Assembly: GCF_900696085.1 (NCBI RefSeq)
Contig: NZ_CAADFC020000011.1
Span: 1-64,000 of the forward strand
Source of the DNA: Bradyrhizobium ivorense
GTDB lineage: Bacteria > Pseudomonadota > Alphaproteobacteria > Rhizobiales > Xanthobacteraceae
Length of the DNA: 64,000 nucleotides
Reading direction: 5' to 3'
Every line of letters starts with the position of its first letter. The stretch's first letter is position 1. The notes under the pieces are model-generated. The model searched no databases, was not told where the DNA came from, and saw nothing but the letters and a program-made list of their open reading frames with translations. Below, piece by piece: positions 34,906-43,430 of this stretch. A program made the translations under genes and the position numbers.

Positions 34906-36789
34906 CTAACCGCCAAGAATTGCGCGGGCCATCAAGACATCGATCACGGTTTGGGCCATTTGCTCAGGTGTCTGCTCCATGGTCCTGAGATGAATTTCGG
35001 GCCTTATCGGCGCTTCGTAGGACGCATCGATACCGGTGAAGTTCCTGATTCTACCGGACCTCGCCTTTGAATAGAGACCTTTGGGATCGCGCCGCGCGCA
35101 TTCTTCGATCGGCGTATCGACAAAGACCTCGACAAACTCCTCCTTGCTGACCAGGCTGCGCACCATGTCTCGTTCGGCCCCGTGGGGCGAGATGAACGAA
35201 CAAATTACGATCAGGCCGCTGTCCGCCATCAACTTGGCAACTTCCCCGGCACGCCGGATGTTCTCCGTGCGGTCGACCTCGGAGAAGCCGAGGTCCGCGT
35301 TTAAGCCGTGCCGCAGGTTGTCCCCATCCAGCAGCATGGCATGCCGGGACATTGCAAACAGCTTTTGATCGACGATGTTGGCAATCGTCGATTTTCCCGC
35401 GCCGGACAGGCCGGTGAACCAAATGATGCAAGGCTTCTGGTTTTTGAGGTCGGCCCGCTCCTTCCGTCCCACTGCAACGGGTTGCCATGCGACGTTGGTA
35501 GCCCGCCGCAGTGGACGTGCGATCATCCCGGCCGCGACCGTACGGTTGGTATAACGGTCGATGACGATAAATGATCCTGTCCTGCGGTTGACCTCGTAAG
35601 GATCGAACGCCGCAGGCCGGGCGGTTGAGATGTTGCAAAAACCGATCTCGTTAAGGCCAAGCGTCCCCGCTGCCAGATGCTCTCGTGTATTGACGTCGAT
35701 CCGATGATTGATCGCAGTAATGCTAGCGGCTGTGGTCTGCGATCCAATGCGCAGAATGTAATTGCGCCCGACCACGAGCTGGTCCTCATCCATCCAGATC
35801 AGATGAGCGACGAATTGGTCGGCGAGCTCCGGCCGTTCGGTCGGACGTGCCAAAAGATCGCCACGGCCGATATCGATTTCGTCTTCAACGGTAATCGTGA
35901 TTGCATCGCCGGCCTCGGCGCAGGACAGATCGCCGCCCTGCGTCACAATCCGCCTGACGCGCGTGGTCCGTCCAGACGCTGCGACGACGATGTCGTCCCC
36001 CACCGAGATGCTTCCCGAAACCACGGACCCGGCGTAACCGCGGAAATCCAGGTCCGGCCGGTTCACCCACTGCACCGGAAAGCGGAAGGCCTGCCCGGAG
36101 CGGTCGGACTGGATATCAATATTTTCCAACTGGCCGATCAGGCAGGGACCATCGTACCAGTGAGTGTTGCCGGAGCGATTGACGACATTGTCGCCGTGCC
36201 TGGCAGAGATCGGGATCGGAACGATCGATTCGAAGCCAAGATCGCTGGCAAAGGCCACATAGTCGGCGACGATCCGATCAAAGGTCTCTTTGCTGTAGTG
36301 GACGAGGTCGATCTTGTTCACCGCCAGGACGAGATGGCGGATACCAAGGAGCGAACAGATGAACGAGTGGCGCTTGGTTTGGACCAGCACACCCTTGCGG
36401 GCATCGATGAGGATGATAGCGAGCTGGGCATTCGAGGCGCCCGTTGCCATGTTGCGAGTATACTGCTCGTGGCCGGGCGTGTCGGCCACCATGAACGAGC
36501 GCCGTTCCGTCGCAAAGAAACGATAGGCCACATCGATGGTGATGCCTTGCTCTCGTTCCGCCTCAAGCCCGTCGACGAGCAGCGCGAAATCGATGTCACG
36601 GCCGGTAGTGCCGTGCTTGGCGCTGTCCCGTTCCAACGCCGTCATCTGATCATTGTAGATCATCTTGCTGTCGTGCAGCAGGCGGCCGATCAGCGTCGAC
36701 TTTCCGTCATCCACCGAACCGCACGTGATGAATCGCAGCTGATCCTTTGGCTTGGCCTGGACAGACTGCGTTATCGCTTTGGCAAGCAT
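34906..36789 (-). CDS. nodQ: NodQ: sulfate adenylyltransferase large subunit with APS kinase
   Basis: The 627-residue product has an EF-Tu-like GTPase domain (GSVDDGKSTLIGRLLHDS near residue 25, DTPGHEQYTRNM, NKIDL) and a C-terminal APS kinase domain (GLSGAGKSTIANIV near residue 460, DGDNLRHGLNADLGFSE). With NodP it makes APS from sulfate and ATP, driven by GTP; its kinase domain then makes PAPS, the sulfate donor for sulfotransferases. The start ATG overlaps the nodP stop as TGATG, so translation is coupled. The fused kinase is typical of NodQ/CysNC; a housekeeping CysN/C identity is possible, but the nearby sulfotransferase and symbiosis genes favour NodQ. Confidence 0.85.
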   Translation of the reverse strand: MLAKAITQSVQAKPKDQLRFITCGSVDDGKSTLIGRLLHDSKMIYNDQMTALERDSAKHGTTGRDIDFALLVDGLEAEREQGITIDVAYRFFATERRSFMVADTPGHEQYTRNMATGASNAQLAIILIDARKGVLVQTKRHSFICSLLGIRHLVLAVNKIDLVHYSKETFDRIVADYVAFASDLGFESIVPIPISARHGDNVVNRSGNTHWYDGPCLIGQLENIDIQSDRSGQAFRFPVQWVNRPDLDFRGYAGSVVSGSISVGDDIVVAASGRTTRVRRIVTQGGDLSCAEAGDAITITVEDEIDIGRGDLLARPTERPELADQFVAHLIWMDEDQLVVGRNYILRIGSQTTAASITAINHRIDVNTREHLAAGTLGLNEIGFCNISTARPAAFDPYEVNRRTGSFIVIDRYTNRTVAAGMIARPLRRATNVAWQPVAVGRKERADLKNQKPCIIWFTGLSGAGKSTIANIVDQKLFAMSRHAMLLDGDNLRHGLNADLGFSEVDRTENIRRAGEVAKLMADSGLIVICSFISPHGAERDMVRSLVSKEEFVEVFVDTPIEECARRDPKGLYSKARSGRIRNFTGIDASYEAPIRPEIHLRTMEQTPEQMAQTVIDVLMARAILGG

Positions 36790-37688
36790 CAAAAGTAGCC
36801 TTCCCGCTTCTTCTTCTCCATCGAAGCGGCTTCATCGGCATCAATCAGGCGACCCTGGCGCTCCGACACCGTCGCGGTCTGCATCTCTGCGACGATGTCT
36901 TCGATCGTCGTCGCGTCGGATTCAATAGCCCCGCTCAACGGATAGCAGCCCAGCGTGCGAAAACGGATCATCCGCATTTGCGGCGTCTCGCCAGACAGAA
37001 GCGGCAATCGCTTGTCGTCGATCATGATCGTCGCGCCATTTCGACGCACGATCGGTCTTTGCTTTGCGAAGTAGAGCGGGACGACCGGAATCTTCTCCCA
37101 CATGATGTATTCCCACACGTCGAGCTCAGTCCAGTTTGACATCGCAAAAACGCGCATGGTTTCGCCCAGGCGAATCCGAGTGTTGAACAGGTTCCAGAGC
37201 TCCGGCCGCTGATTGCGGGGGTCCCACACGTGCCCGGCCGAACGGAAGGAGAGTATCCGTTCTTTTGCACGGCTCTTTTCCTCATCACGCCGGGCGCCGC
37301 CAAAGGCGGCATCGAATTCGTGGAGGTCGAGCGCCTGCTTCAGGGCGTCGGTCTTCATCACCTGGGTATGAAGCGCGGACCCGGAGCCGATCGGATTGAT
37401 CCCGCGCTTGATGCCCTCCTCGTTCACATGGACGATCAGGTCGAGGCCGAGGCGCTTGGCTGTCGCGTCCCGGAAGCTGATCATCTCGCGGAATTTCCAG
37501 GTCGTGTCGACGTGAAGCAGGGGAAAGGGCAGCTTTGCTGGATAGAAGGCCTTGATCGCAATGTGCAGCATCACGCTCGAGTCTTTTCCGATCGAGTAAA
37601 GCATGACCGGCTTTTTGAACTCGGCGACCACGTCACGCATGATTTCGATCGATTCAGCTTCGAGACGGCGCAGATGTTTCGGCAGCAT
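36789..37688 (-). CDS. nodP: NodP: sulfate adenylyltransferase small subunit
   Basis: The 299-residue product is an ATP-pyrophosphatase-type sulfate adenylyltransferase subunit, with [14 protein letters not shown] (PP-loop SGGxDS relative) near residue 38 and [20 protein letters not shown] near residue 138. It forms ATP sulfurylase with NodQ. Length matches NodP/CysD (about 300). The ATG at 37688 begins [20 protein letters not shown], the usual family start; the upstream 37 codons are not conserved. It is followed at once by nodQ and preceded by a small coiled-coil frame and a sulfotransferase on the same strand, suggesting one sulfation operon. Confidence 0.85.
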   Translation of the reverse strand: MLPKHLRRLEAESIEIMRDVVAEFKKPVMLYSIGKDSSVMLHIAIKAFYPAKLPFPLLHVDTTWKFREMISFRDATAKRLGLDLIVHVNEEGIKRGINPIGSGSALHTQVMKTDALKQALDLHEFDAAFGGARRDEEKSRAKERILSFRSAGHVWDPRNQRPELWNLFNTRIRLGETMRVFAMSNWTELDVWEYIMWEKIPVVPLYFAKQRPIVRRNGATIMIDDKRLPLLSGETPQMRMIRFRTLGCYPLSGAIESDATTIEDIVAEMQTATVSERQGRLIDADEAASMEKKKREGYF

Positions 37689-37959
37689 GTGTCTTCTACG
37701 ATGCGGGATCTCTAGTTCGTTCAGTACCGCCTTGCCTCGCGCTAGCGGCCCGATAGGCGTTGCAGCGATCGGCGCCTGCCATAGCGCATCGGCGACCACC
37801 GGGTCAAACAGCGGATAGCGCAGTCCATCCTTCGTTGGCGTCTGCCAGCATCCAATCGAAGCGCGGCTGGACAGGCGAGTCGGTGGACTTACTTCCGCTT
37901 GCTAGCTAGACAACGAGCTCGATAAGGCAGGCAGCACATTTTGACCATAATCCTGAGGG

Positions 37960-38109
37960 TCATCGCTCGTGATTGCTGCGCCCCTCCTCGAGCCGCACAA
38001 TCTCGCGCCGCAGCGCCTCGATAATGGCGTCGCGATCCCGAACGGCCTCTTGCTGGGCGCCTCGATCCGATTCCGAGGCCAAGAGCGCCATGCGCAACTG
38101 AGCCGCCAT
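37960..38109 (-). CDS. Short coiled-coil frame after the sulfotransferase
   Basis: The frame reads MAAQLRMALLASESDRGAQQ, then EAVRDRDAIIEALRREIVRL and EEGRSNHER: 49 residues with a heptad-like helix. It can be extended upstream with no stop through SGTDLDQNQELTSS to the TAG that ends the sulfotransferase at 38206, in the same frame. It is thus either an independent small gene without a good ribosome binding site or the cut-off tail of the sulfotransferase. Confidence 0.4.
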   Translation of the reverse strand: MAAQLRMALLASESDRGAQQEAVRDRDAIIEALRREIVRLEEGRSNHER

Positions 38110-38205
38110 CGAACTCGTCAGCTCCTGATTTTGGTCGAGGTCGGTTCCGGATAGATGCTGCGCATCGTGCGCTGCATCTGGTGTGGAGCAAGAGTTCGCG
38201 ATTGG

Positions 38206-39405
38206 CTACCGAATGCCAGGGGTCAGCTTACCGGGGTTGGCTGGAATGTTCGACCATACCCGTTCCCTGCTGACGCGCAGATCCCACCACATTCGAAATA
38301 TTTGACGATATAGCTCGGTGACCTCGCGTCCCTTATCAACCACTCCGGCTTGTTGTGCGTGCCGCAACTCCTCTCCATATCCGAGCTGTATCATCAGCTC
38401 GACGCCGATCAGATCGGTTATCGTTTGCATCTCTTCGATGCCCAATTGGACTTGCCACGCGTCGACAGACCTCGCATCGACGGTCGTTCTTTGGAGGATT
38501 TTCCGATCTCCAAAGCTGCTGGAGTGAAGATAATCGGCCTGAGCCGTCGACGTAGCTGCAGTGTATTTTGGATCACAGCCAAGGCCAGCGATGAGACGCT
38601 GAATTTCCTCCTCCGGACACGCCGCCAGGCGTTCGTACTGCACCACCATCGTCTGCCGACGATCGCGGTGCGCAGCGAGCTTGGGCAAGCCGAGAACCAG
38701 GTCAGCAAGCGAAGAGGCAATGCTGTCAGGCAGACGGAGCATGAGATCAGCAAGCGAGGACACGCTGACCGAACGGGAGCTTTCCGCCTGAAGAGGGATT
38801 CCCCAGGTCGACTTCAGCGATGCGGCAATGGCGTAGGGATTGCGCATCAGAAGAATGTGTGGCGCTTCAGGATAAAGAGACTCCAAATAGTCGAGCACCA
38901 TCCAGTAGCGTGGTGTCTTGTCTACGATGATGCGCTTGCCCGCCGAGGACAGATACGCACCGTACGCCGCATCCGCAAAGGCACGGCTGACCGCAGCGCG
39001 ATCGATCCGGCCCAAGAACTCGGAGGTTGCCGTTTCGATCAGAGATGTTCCGGCCGGGTGACGATGGTCCACCCTGCCAAACGCCTCAAGAGCCAGCATG
39101 AGCCAGGGCTCTGGTGGAGCTGTAATTTCCGGATGCTGTTGGAGCAAATGCGCCAACAGCGTCGTTCCGGACCGTGGAAGGCCGAGCAGAAAGCAGACCG
39201 TGGGCCCGCGGTTTGCATCCTGGCTCAAGATTCCGCTCCCGATATGCTCGAGGAAAGCGAGCCCCGGACCACACACGTGTTCGCTCGAGAACGACGGTCG
39301 CCGCCCAATTTTCCATCGGCCGATCGCTTGCGACACTTTGCCATACGAGGAGGGAGGCGCCTGCAATTCATGGTCCCGAATCCGTCGAATTGATGAATCG
39401 CGCAA
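38206..39405 (-). CDS. Sulfotransferase-family protein
   Basis: The 399-residue product has the PAPS-binding P-loop-like motif CFLLGLPRSGTTLLAHLLQQ near residue 70 and the 3'-phosphate-binding region ILLMRNPYAIAASLKSTWG near residue 185. This is the layout of bacterial carbohydrate/lipid sulfotransferases. Position upstream of nodP/nodQ suggests it uses their PAPS to sulfate a Nod factor or surface sugar, as NodH or NoeE do in other rhizobia; which acceptor cannot be told. The start is a TTG at 39405 with weak upstream signals, so the N-terminus is uncertain. A tandem duplication near residues 215-245 repeats SSLADLMLRLP as SSLADLVLGLP. Confidence 0.72.
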   Translation of the reverse strand: MRDSSIRRIRDHELQAPPSSYGKVSQAIGRWKIGRRPSFSSEHVCGPGLAFLEHIGSGILSQDANRGPTVCFLLGLPRSGTTLLAHLLQQHPEITAPPEPWLMLALEAFGRVDHRHPAGTSLIETATSEFLGRIDRAAVSRAFADAAYGAYLSSAGKRIIVDKTPRYWMVLDYLESLYPEAPHILLMRNPYAIAASLKSTWGIPLQAESSRSVSVSSLADLMLRLPDSIASSLADLVLGLPKLAAHRDRRQTMVVQYERLAACPEEEIQRLIAGLGCDPKYTAATSTAQADYLHSSSFGDRKILQRTTVDARSVDAWQVQLGIEEMQTITDLIGVELMIQLGYGEELRHAQQAGVVDKGREVTELYRQIFRMWWDLRVSRERVWSNIPANPGKLTPGIR

Positions 39406-40163
39406 GCTTTTTTGGCAATTGCAATCGGCAGCTTGCGACTACTCGCAAGTCTAGGTTTAACCAAAGGCCAGCTCAACTATACGAAGGCAAACCGCCAGTA
39501 TGGAATCGGATGACGGGACTATACTGCGGTTTATCGGGTAACCCCCACGCCACTATTGGTGAAATGCGTGAACCGGCGGCCGGGCCGGCAACCGAGTGTC
39601 AAGACGTATCGTCTTGGCTTCCGATGCATCGTATTGGCTGCGACGATAGCCTGCCGCCGGACCTCGTTGTTGAACTTGCCTTGTCGCTTATCGATTGCTT
39701 TCGGCACAATCGGGCCAGTCTTATCGAGGCTGATGGGCTGCGCCCAACAGCTCGCGGTGCTGGACATTGCAGTCCGACCGCGTGGGAAGAGCAAGTCTTA
39801 TCCTTTGCTGCTGCGCAGATGTTCTAACGTTCTTCGCTCGAGACTTTGACCGCTCGATGATGCGACAAAGGAGCGAACAAGCCGGCGAGTATCCAACGAA
39901 GCAGACCATGGACGTCCTGTTGGCAGGGGCATCAATCTTACCGGCGTGCGGTATCGATCCCGACAAAAGCCGCCCCTGAATGCTCCTGGTTCATCAAGAC
40001 AATGAGCGCGGTGTGGCCGCAACTGCTCCTGCCAGTTCAAGATTGGCACGCTCCCCATTACGTCCGTATCGTACCAAGTATTTGATTTGCCTGCTCTTAC
40101 GGCGTTGTCGTCACTTCTCATTCGCGCTAAGGGAAGCTGGTAAAGGGGGAAACCTGAGCTACG
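39406..40163. other. Gene-poor interval upstream of sulfotransferase and marR
   Basis: Divergent promoters for the sulfotransferase (-) and the MarR gene (+) should lie here. Plus-strand frames (39174-39827, 39767-39979) have no motifs. A segment at 39690-39707 resembles the core of an inverted nod box only weakly. Confidence 0.4.
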
Positions 40164-40715
40164 ATGGCGTCGGATTTACCTGGTCCAGCAAGCGCGCTTG
40201 GCAACATTTCTAGCGACGGGCAGGAGCCAGTCCGGCCGTTCGTGTGGGAGATCAGATCGATCAGCGCGTGTCTCGAAGAGCTTGCGAGATTCCAAGCCAA
40301 TGCACTTGGCATCACTGGAGCACAGTGGATGATCCTGATGGCGGTGGCCTATTTGGGGAAAGAAGATGGTGTCCCCGTTAACGTGGTGTCAAAGCTGATG
40401 CACGTCGATCCTTCCTTCGTGACGACCCACTCAAAGCTGCTCGAGAAAAATGGATTCCTGCGGCGTAAGCACTGCGCAAGCGATGCTCGGGTCGTGCAGA
40501 TGACGCTGACCGCCAAAACTCGCAAACGTCTGGCATCTATGGCACGGCAGGAAGCACTGGATGAGTTCGCTTCTGGTGAGTTCGGGGTTGATGGATCAAG
40601 CGAGTTCATTGCCAAGCTGGCCGCAGTCAGGCATCGTCTGGAGAGGGTCCGCCGCGAGAACCGTTCCGGCCTTCCGAAGACCAAACGCACGGCCGTGAGA
40701 AATGATACCACGTAG
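40164..40715 (+). CDS. MarR-family transcriptional regulator
   Basis: The 183-residue product contains a winged-helix domain: GITGAQWMILMAVAYLGKED (about residues 49-68), VNVVSKLMHVDPSFVTTHSK (recognition helix, about 71-92), then the wing LLEKNGFLRRKHCASDARVV. This order is the MarR pattern. A long polar N-terminal leader precedes it. MarR proteins repress nearby genes until a small ligand binds; the target and ligand are unknown. Only two bases separate its stop from the next gene, so they are co-transcribed. Confidence 0.8.
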   Translation: MASDLPGPASALGNISSDGQEPVRPFVWEIRSISACLEELARFQANALGITGAQWMILMAVAYLGKEDGVPVNVVSKLMHVDPSFVTTHSKLLEKNGFLRRKHCASDARVVQMTLTAKTRKRLASMARQEALDEFASGEFGVDGSSEFIAKLAAVRHRLERVRRENRSGLPKTKRTAVRNDTT

Positions 40716-40717
40716 CC

Positions 40718-40948
40718 ATGTCAACGCTTCCAGTCTTCGAGTTGTCGTTGAAGCAGCGCGGACGAAGGTGGTTGTGGTCCGTGCATACCGACGAGGGCAA
40801 ACAGGTGATGACGGGCTCAGGGCGCAGCCGCTCGGCCGCCAGATATCAAGCCAACCGAGCGCTGTTTCTATTGTTGCTGAGCGCGCCGTATCGTTCCGAA
40901 GCTCGAACTCACCAGCAGGCTGGGCGGGGCACTCTTGCGCCCAAATGA
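40718..40948 (+). CDS. 76-residue conserved small protein downstream of marR
   Basis: The product reads FELSLKQRGRRWLWSVHTDE, then GKQVMTGSGRSRSAARYQAN and ALFLLLLSAPYRS. The strand-turn-strand start with W-x-W-x-V and the following helix resemble a small conserved rhizobial family, vaguely like DUF1508 repeats. It follows the MarR gene by two bases and probably shares its transcript. Function unknown. Confidence 0.6.
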   Translation: MSTLPVFELSLKQRGRRWLWSVHTDEGKQVMTGSGRSRSAARYQANRALFLLLLSAPYRSEARTHQQAGRGTLAPK

Positions 40949-41938
40949 TCTTCGAGGAACGCCCCACTCGCAAGGTTGTATCCATCGGCTAACCCATGGG
41001 CCAATAGCATAACTGCGCCGCGTCCTTGATTTTGCAGAATCCACTCTCAGGCCAGAACGACGACCTTCTCAACCTGGTCAGCCAAGGGGCCCATCGCAGT
41101 AACAACCAGGCAGCTGCGAGCTGAACCCTGACGAAAGCTGAACATTCTCGCGCGGTTTCGGGCGCGTCCTCCGTACAGACCTCGATGTGGCGGGAGCTGA
41201 ATCTCGCGCTTAAGCAAATCGCGCAGAGCTGGCGTAGATCTGCAGGCTCATGTGACTTAGCGAGTCACCAGCTTTTTGCCGAGATATAGCCAGGAAGCGC
41301 TTTCCAGAAATCTCATCGAAGATACCGGATGCGCGAGGCCGCTCCGCCATCCCCGAGCTCCAAGCAGCACGTGGCCCATCTTTATCTGCAAATCGATCGT
41401 CGCTCGAACCTTCGAAGATCTTTGACGCGCCGACGATCGCGGACACACACGCTCTGCCTGTGTTGGAGGAGCTCCTTGTCGAGGTCACCGACCGTGACGT
41501 CGTGGCGACAAGCTCTGCTCTGATCAGCCAGCTGAGGAGTCCGGGACCTCATCAAAGCTGATCGGCCGCAGAACCAAGCGGCCAGTCCTCTGGCAGGTAC
41601 ACGCCGAGAAGCAGACCAGACGTTCGTCGTACCAGGAATGTAGGCTGTACTCACTGAGTCCGCTGGATTCGATCACCTCACCTTATAAAGGTCCGACAAT
41701 GCTACGTTCTCGGGCAGCAGCAACAATTGCAGCGCTGAAATCGATAGGAAATTAGCCTGGCTCGAAGTTGGTTGCTCAACAGTTGGGCCGAACCATTGAA
41801 CCAGAAATCACCGCGCTCATACGGCCGCCGATGCAGGGCCAGGCAGAGTTCGAGTCCTGTTGCGACACAATCCAACAGCCAATAAGGGCGGCCCGGGAGC
41901 CGCCCTACTGGACCAATCAACAGCGCAGCCCAAATAAG
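40949..41938. other. Gene-poor interval of about 1 kb
   Basis: Frames on both strands (for example 41210-41488 minus, 41329-41523 plus) lack motifs and ribosome binding sites. One plus-strand frame near 41425-41560 (IADTHALPVLEELLVEVTDR) looks protein-like but has no start and may be a gene remnant. A hairpin lies at 41885-41906. Confidence 0.4.
41885..41906 (-). terminator. Hairpin downstream of the small SANT-like gene
   Basis: Perfect 8-bp arms agggcggc (41885-41892) and gccgccct (41899-41906) enclose ccggga. Read on the minus strand it ends in ttattgg, a weak T tract, 33 bases after the gene's stop. Confidence 0.55.
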
Positions 41939-42124
41939 CTACCGCTGATGTCCCAGTCCGATTCCCAGATGTAAGGCCTTCTGGCGCAGCGCACCGACAG
42001 AGCGTTTGGTCATTTTTGATATTTTTGTGACCGGGGTCCGAGCCTTTGAATGGACCTTGAGTTCTTTGATGTCTGCCTTAGTCCACTCGCGCCGCTTAAC
42101 GCGTTTCTTGGTTGCTTTTTTCAC
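41939..42124 (-). CDS. 61-residue SANT/Myb-like basic protein
   Basis: The product starts with a Lys/Arg-rich segment and continues WTKADIKELKVHSKARTPVT, then KISKMTKRSVGALRQKALHL. The W-T-x-x-D-x-x-x-L helix followed by KRS-x-GALRQKA-x-x-LG is the pattern of short Myb/SANT-like proteins abundant in Bradyrhizobium, presumed DNA-binding. A GTG start has AGGAG upstream. Function is not established. Confidence 0.7.
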   Translation of the reverse strand: MKKATKKRVKRREWTKADIKELKVHSKARTPVTKISKMTKRSVGALRQKALHLGIGLGHQR

Positions 42125-42731
42125 TATGAATGCTCCTTCTGAGAGGAGCGGCTTCTAACATAGTTTTTTCACAGCGACGACCGTAAAAAGGAGGCAATCA
42201 TAGAACTCGCGCAAAGCTGCAAGCTCTGTCATGTGTTCCCAAGACAATAGCCGTTGTTCGTTTCGTGGAGGTTTTCGTATCGAGAGACTTGGCCACGGAT
42301 TGGCGAATCCAGTCTCCTAATTGACACATCGTTGTTGAAACTAAGCAGGTTGTTACAAGTCTTTGAAACACCATGAAAAAGCGAATGCGCTTAGCCAGAG
42401 AACTCCAGGCAGGTTCGAGATTTGTATCCAGCTCAGAGGGATCAGGCATTGAATTCGGCAGACACCGTCGCGCTCTCATACTATGGTTGCCCCTACCACG
42501 CTTGGCGCATTGCGACGTCGTCTAGCCGTCAGAGCCTCGTTTGGAATGAGCCAGGCGACCAGATCGCATCTCGGCTTGATGTCCGTCGCCCGGACTCGGC
42601 TCAACGTATCGGAAGGGCAGAATCTTTTCGTATGAGCAGCATTCACCTTTTTGCCGAAGGAGCGGCAAACCACCGTTGCTTCGGCCTTCGCGATGTTCTC
42701 CTGGAAAGTAGCGCTTCGGCCGACGTCAAGA
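42125..42731. other. Interval with no recognised gene
   Basis: Frames such as 42422-42751 (+) and 42198-42479 (-) are open but featureless. Nothing else was seen. Confidence 0.4.
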
Positions 42732-42962
42732 TCAACGGCCGACGCTTTTAGCCTTCAATCGCCGCTTTTCGTCCAAATCGTCTTCTATGTCATACATGCA
42801 TATTCGCCCCGAGGGACGAAGCTGAAGCTTGATCGTTTCGACCGGAGCCGTTGCCTCATTGAGCCAGGTCACTCCCGTCATATCGGCGGTGAGGTACAGC
42901 GACCGGCGGTATCCATCGCGCACCCCGCCCGGCCGGTTCGACCGTGCCGGATCACGCGACAT
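42732..42962 (-). CDS. Small hypothetical protein, possibly a fragment
   Basis: The 76-residue frame has an Arg-rich start and then a more protein-like part: SLYLTADMTGVTWLNEATAP, VETIKLQLRPSGRICMYDIE. I recognise no family and see no good ribosome binding site. It could be a small gene or the C-terminal end of a decayed one. Confidence 0.3.
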   Translation of the reverse strand: MSRDPARSNRPGGVRDGYRRSLYLTADMTGVTWLNEATAPVETIKLQLRPSGRICMYDIEDDLDEKRRLKAKSVGR

Positions 42963-43211
42963 CGCCAGCCCGGTTGATAGCGATCGAAACTGTCATGATC
43001 GATGAGGCTGCAGCTGATGGGTGTCATGCTCGAAGGCTGAAGCCCAGATTATGCAGCTATCGTGGGTCAGACACGCTGGCATCATCGATGGCGAGCGGGC
43101 TACTGAGCAGCCGTTGCTGATCACAGCGCGTTGCCGCCATCAACAGGCTGCAAACTGTCCGACTTTCGCCTGTCCCCGCAGTTGGGGCGGTAGAGCGCAT
43201 GGACGGGCGAG

Positions 43212-43430
43212 CTAGCACTCGCGTCGACGCCCGCTTCCACATATACGCTGGTCCGTTGGCACTATTTGGACCGGCACCGTGGACTCATCGGGCCCCTCAT
43301 CGGCGACGGCGCGCCAGGCCGCGCCGTCGAGATCGTCATACTGGCCGCTCTTCAGCGACCACAGAAAGCCAAGCAGGCCGAGGAAGCCGAGTGAAAGGGC
43401 AAGCGGAACCAGATAGATCAGGACTTCCAT
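43212..43430 (-). CDS. fixS: FixS/CcoS, cbb3 oxidase maturation protein
   Basis: The 72-residue product starts MEVLIYLVPLALSLGFLGLL, one membrane helix, followed by FLWSLKSGQYDDLDGAAWRA: the FixS/CcoS signature with its S-x-Q-Y/F-D-D-L-x-x motif. CcoS is needed for cofactor insertion, including copper and heme, into the cbb3 oxidase. The start overlaps the fixI stop (TGATG), so the two are coupled. The tail after residue 50 is longer than usual. It is the last gene of fixGHIS. Confidence 0.85.
   Translation of the reverse strand: MEVLIYLVPLALSLGFLGLLGFLWSLKSGQYDDLDGAAWRAVADEGPDESTVPVQIVPTDQRICGSGRRREC

Noticed and set aside
39690..39707. Possible inverted nod box upstream of the sulfotransferase
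   Set aside because: Only the tatcgattg core matches; the flanking ATC/GAT half sites of a nod box are not present.
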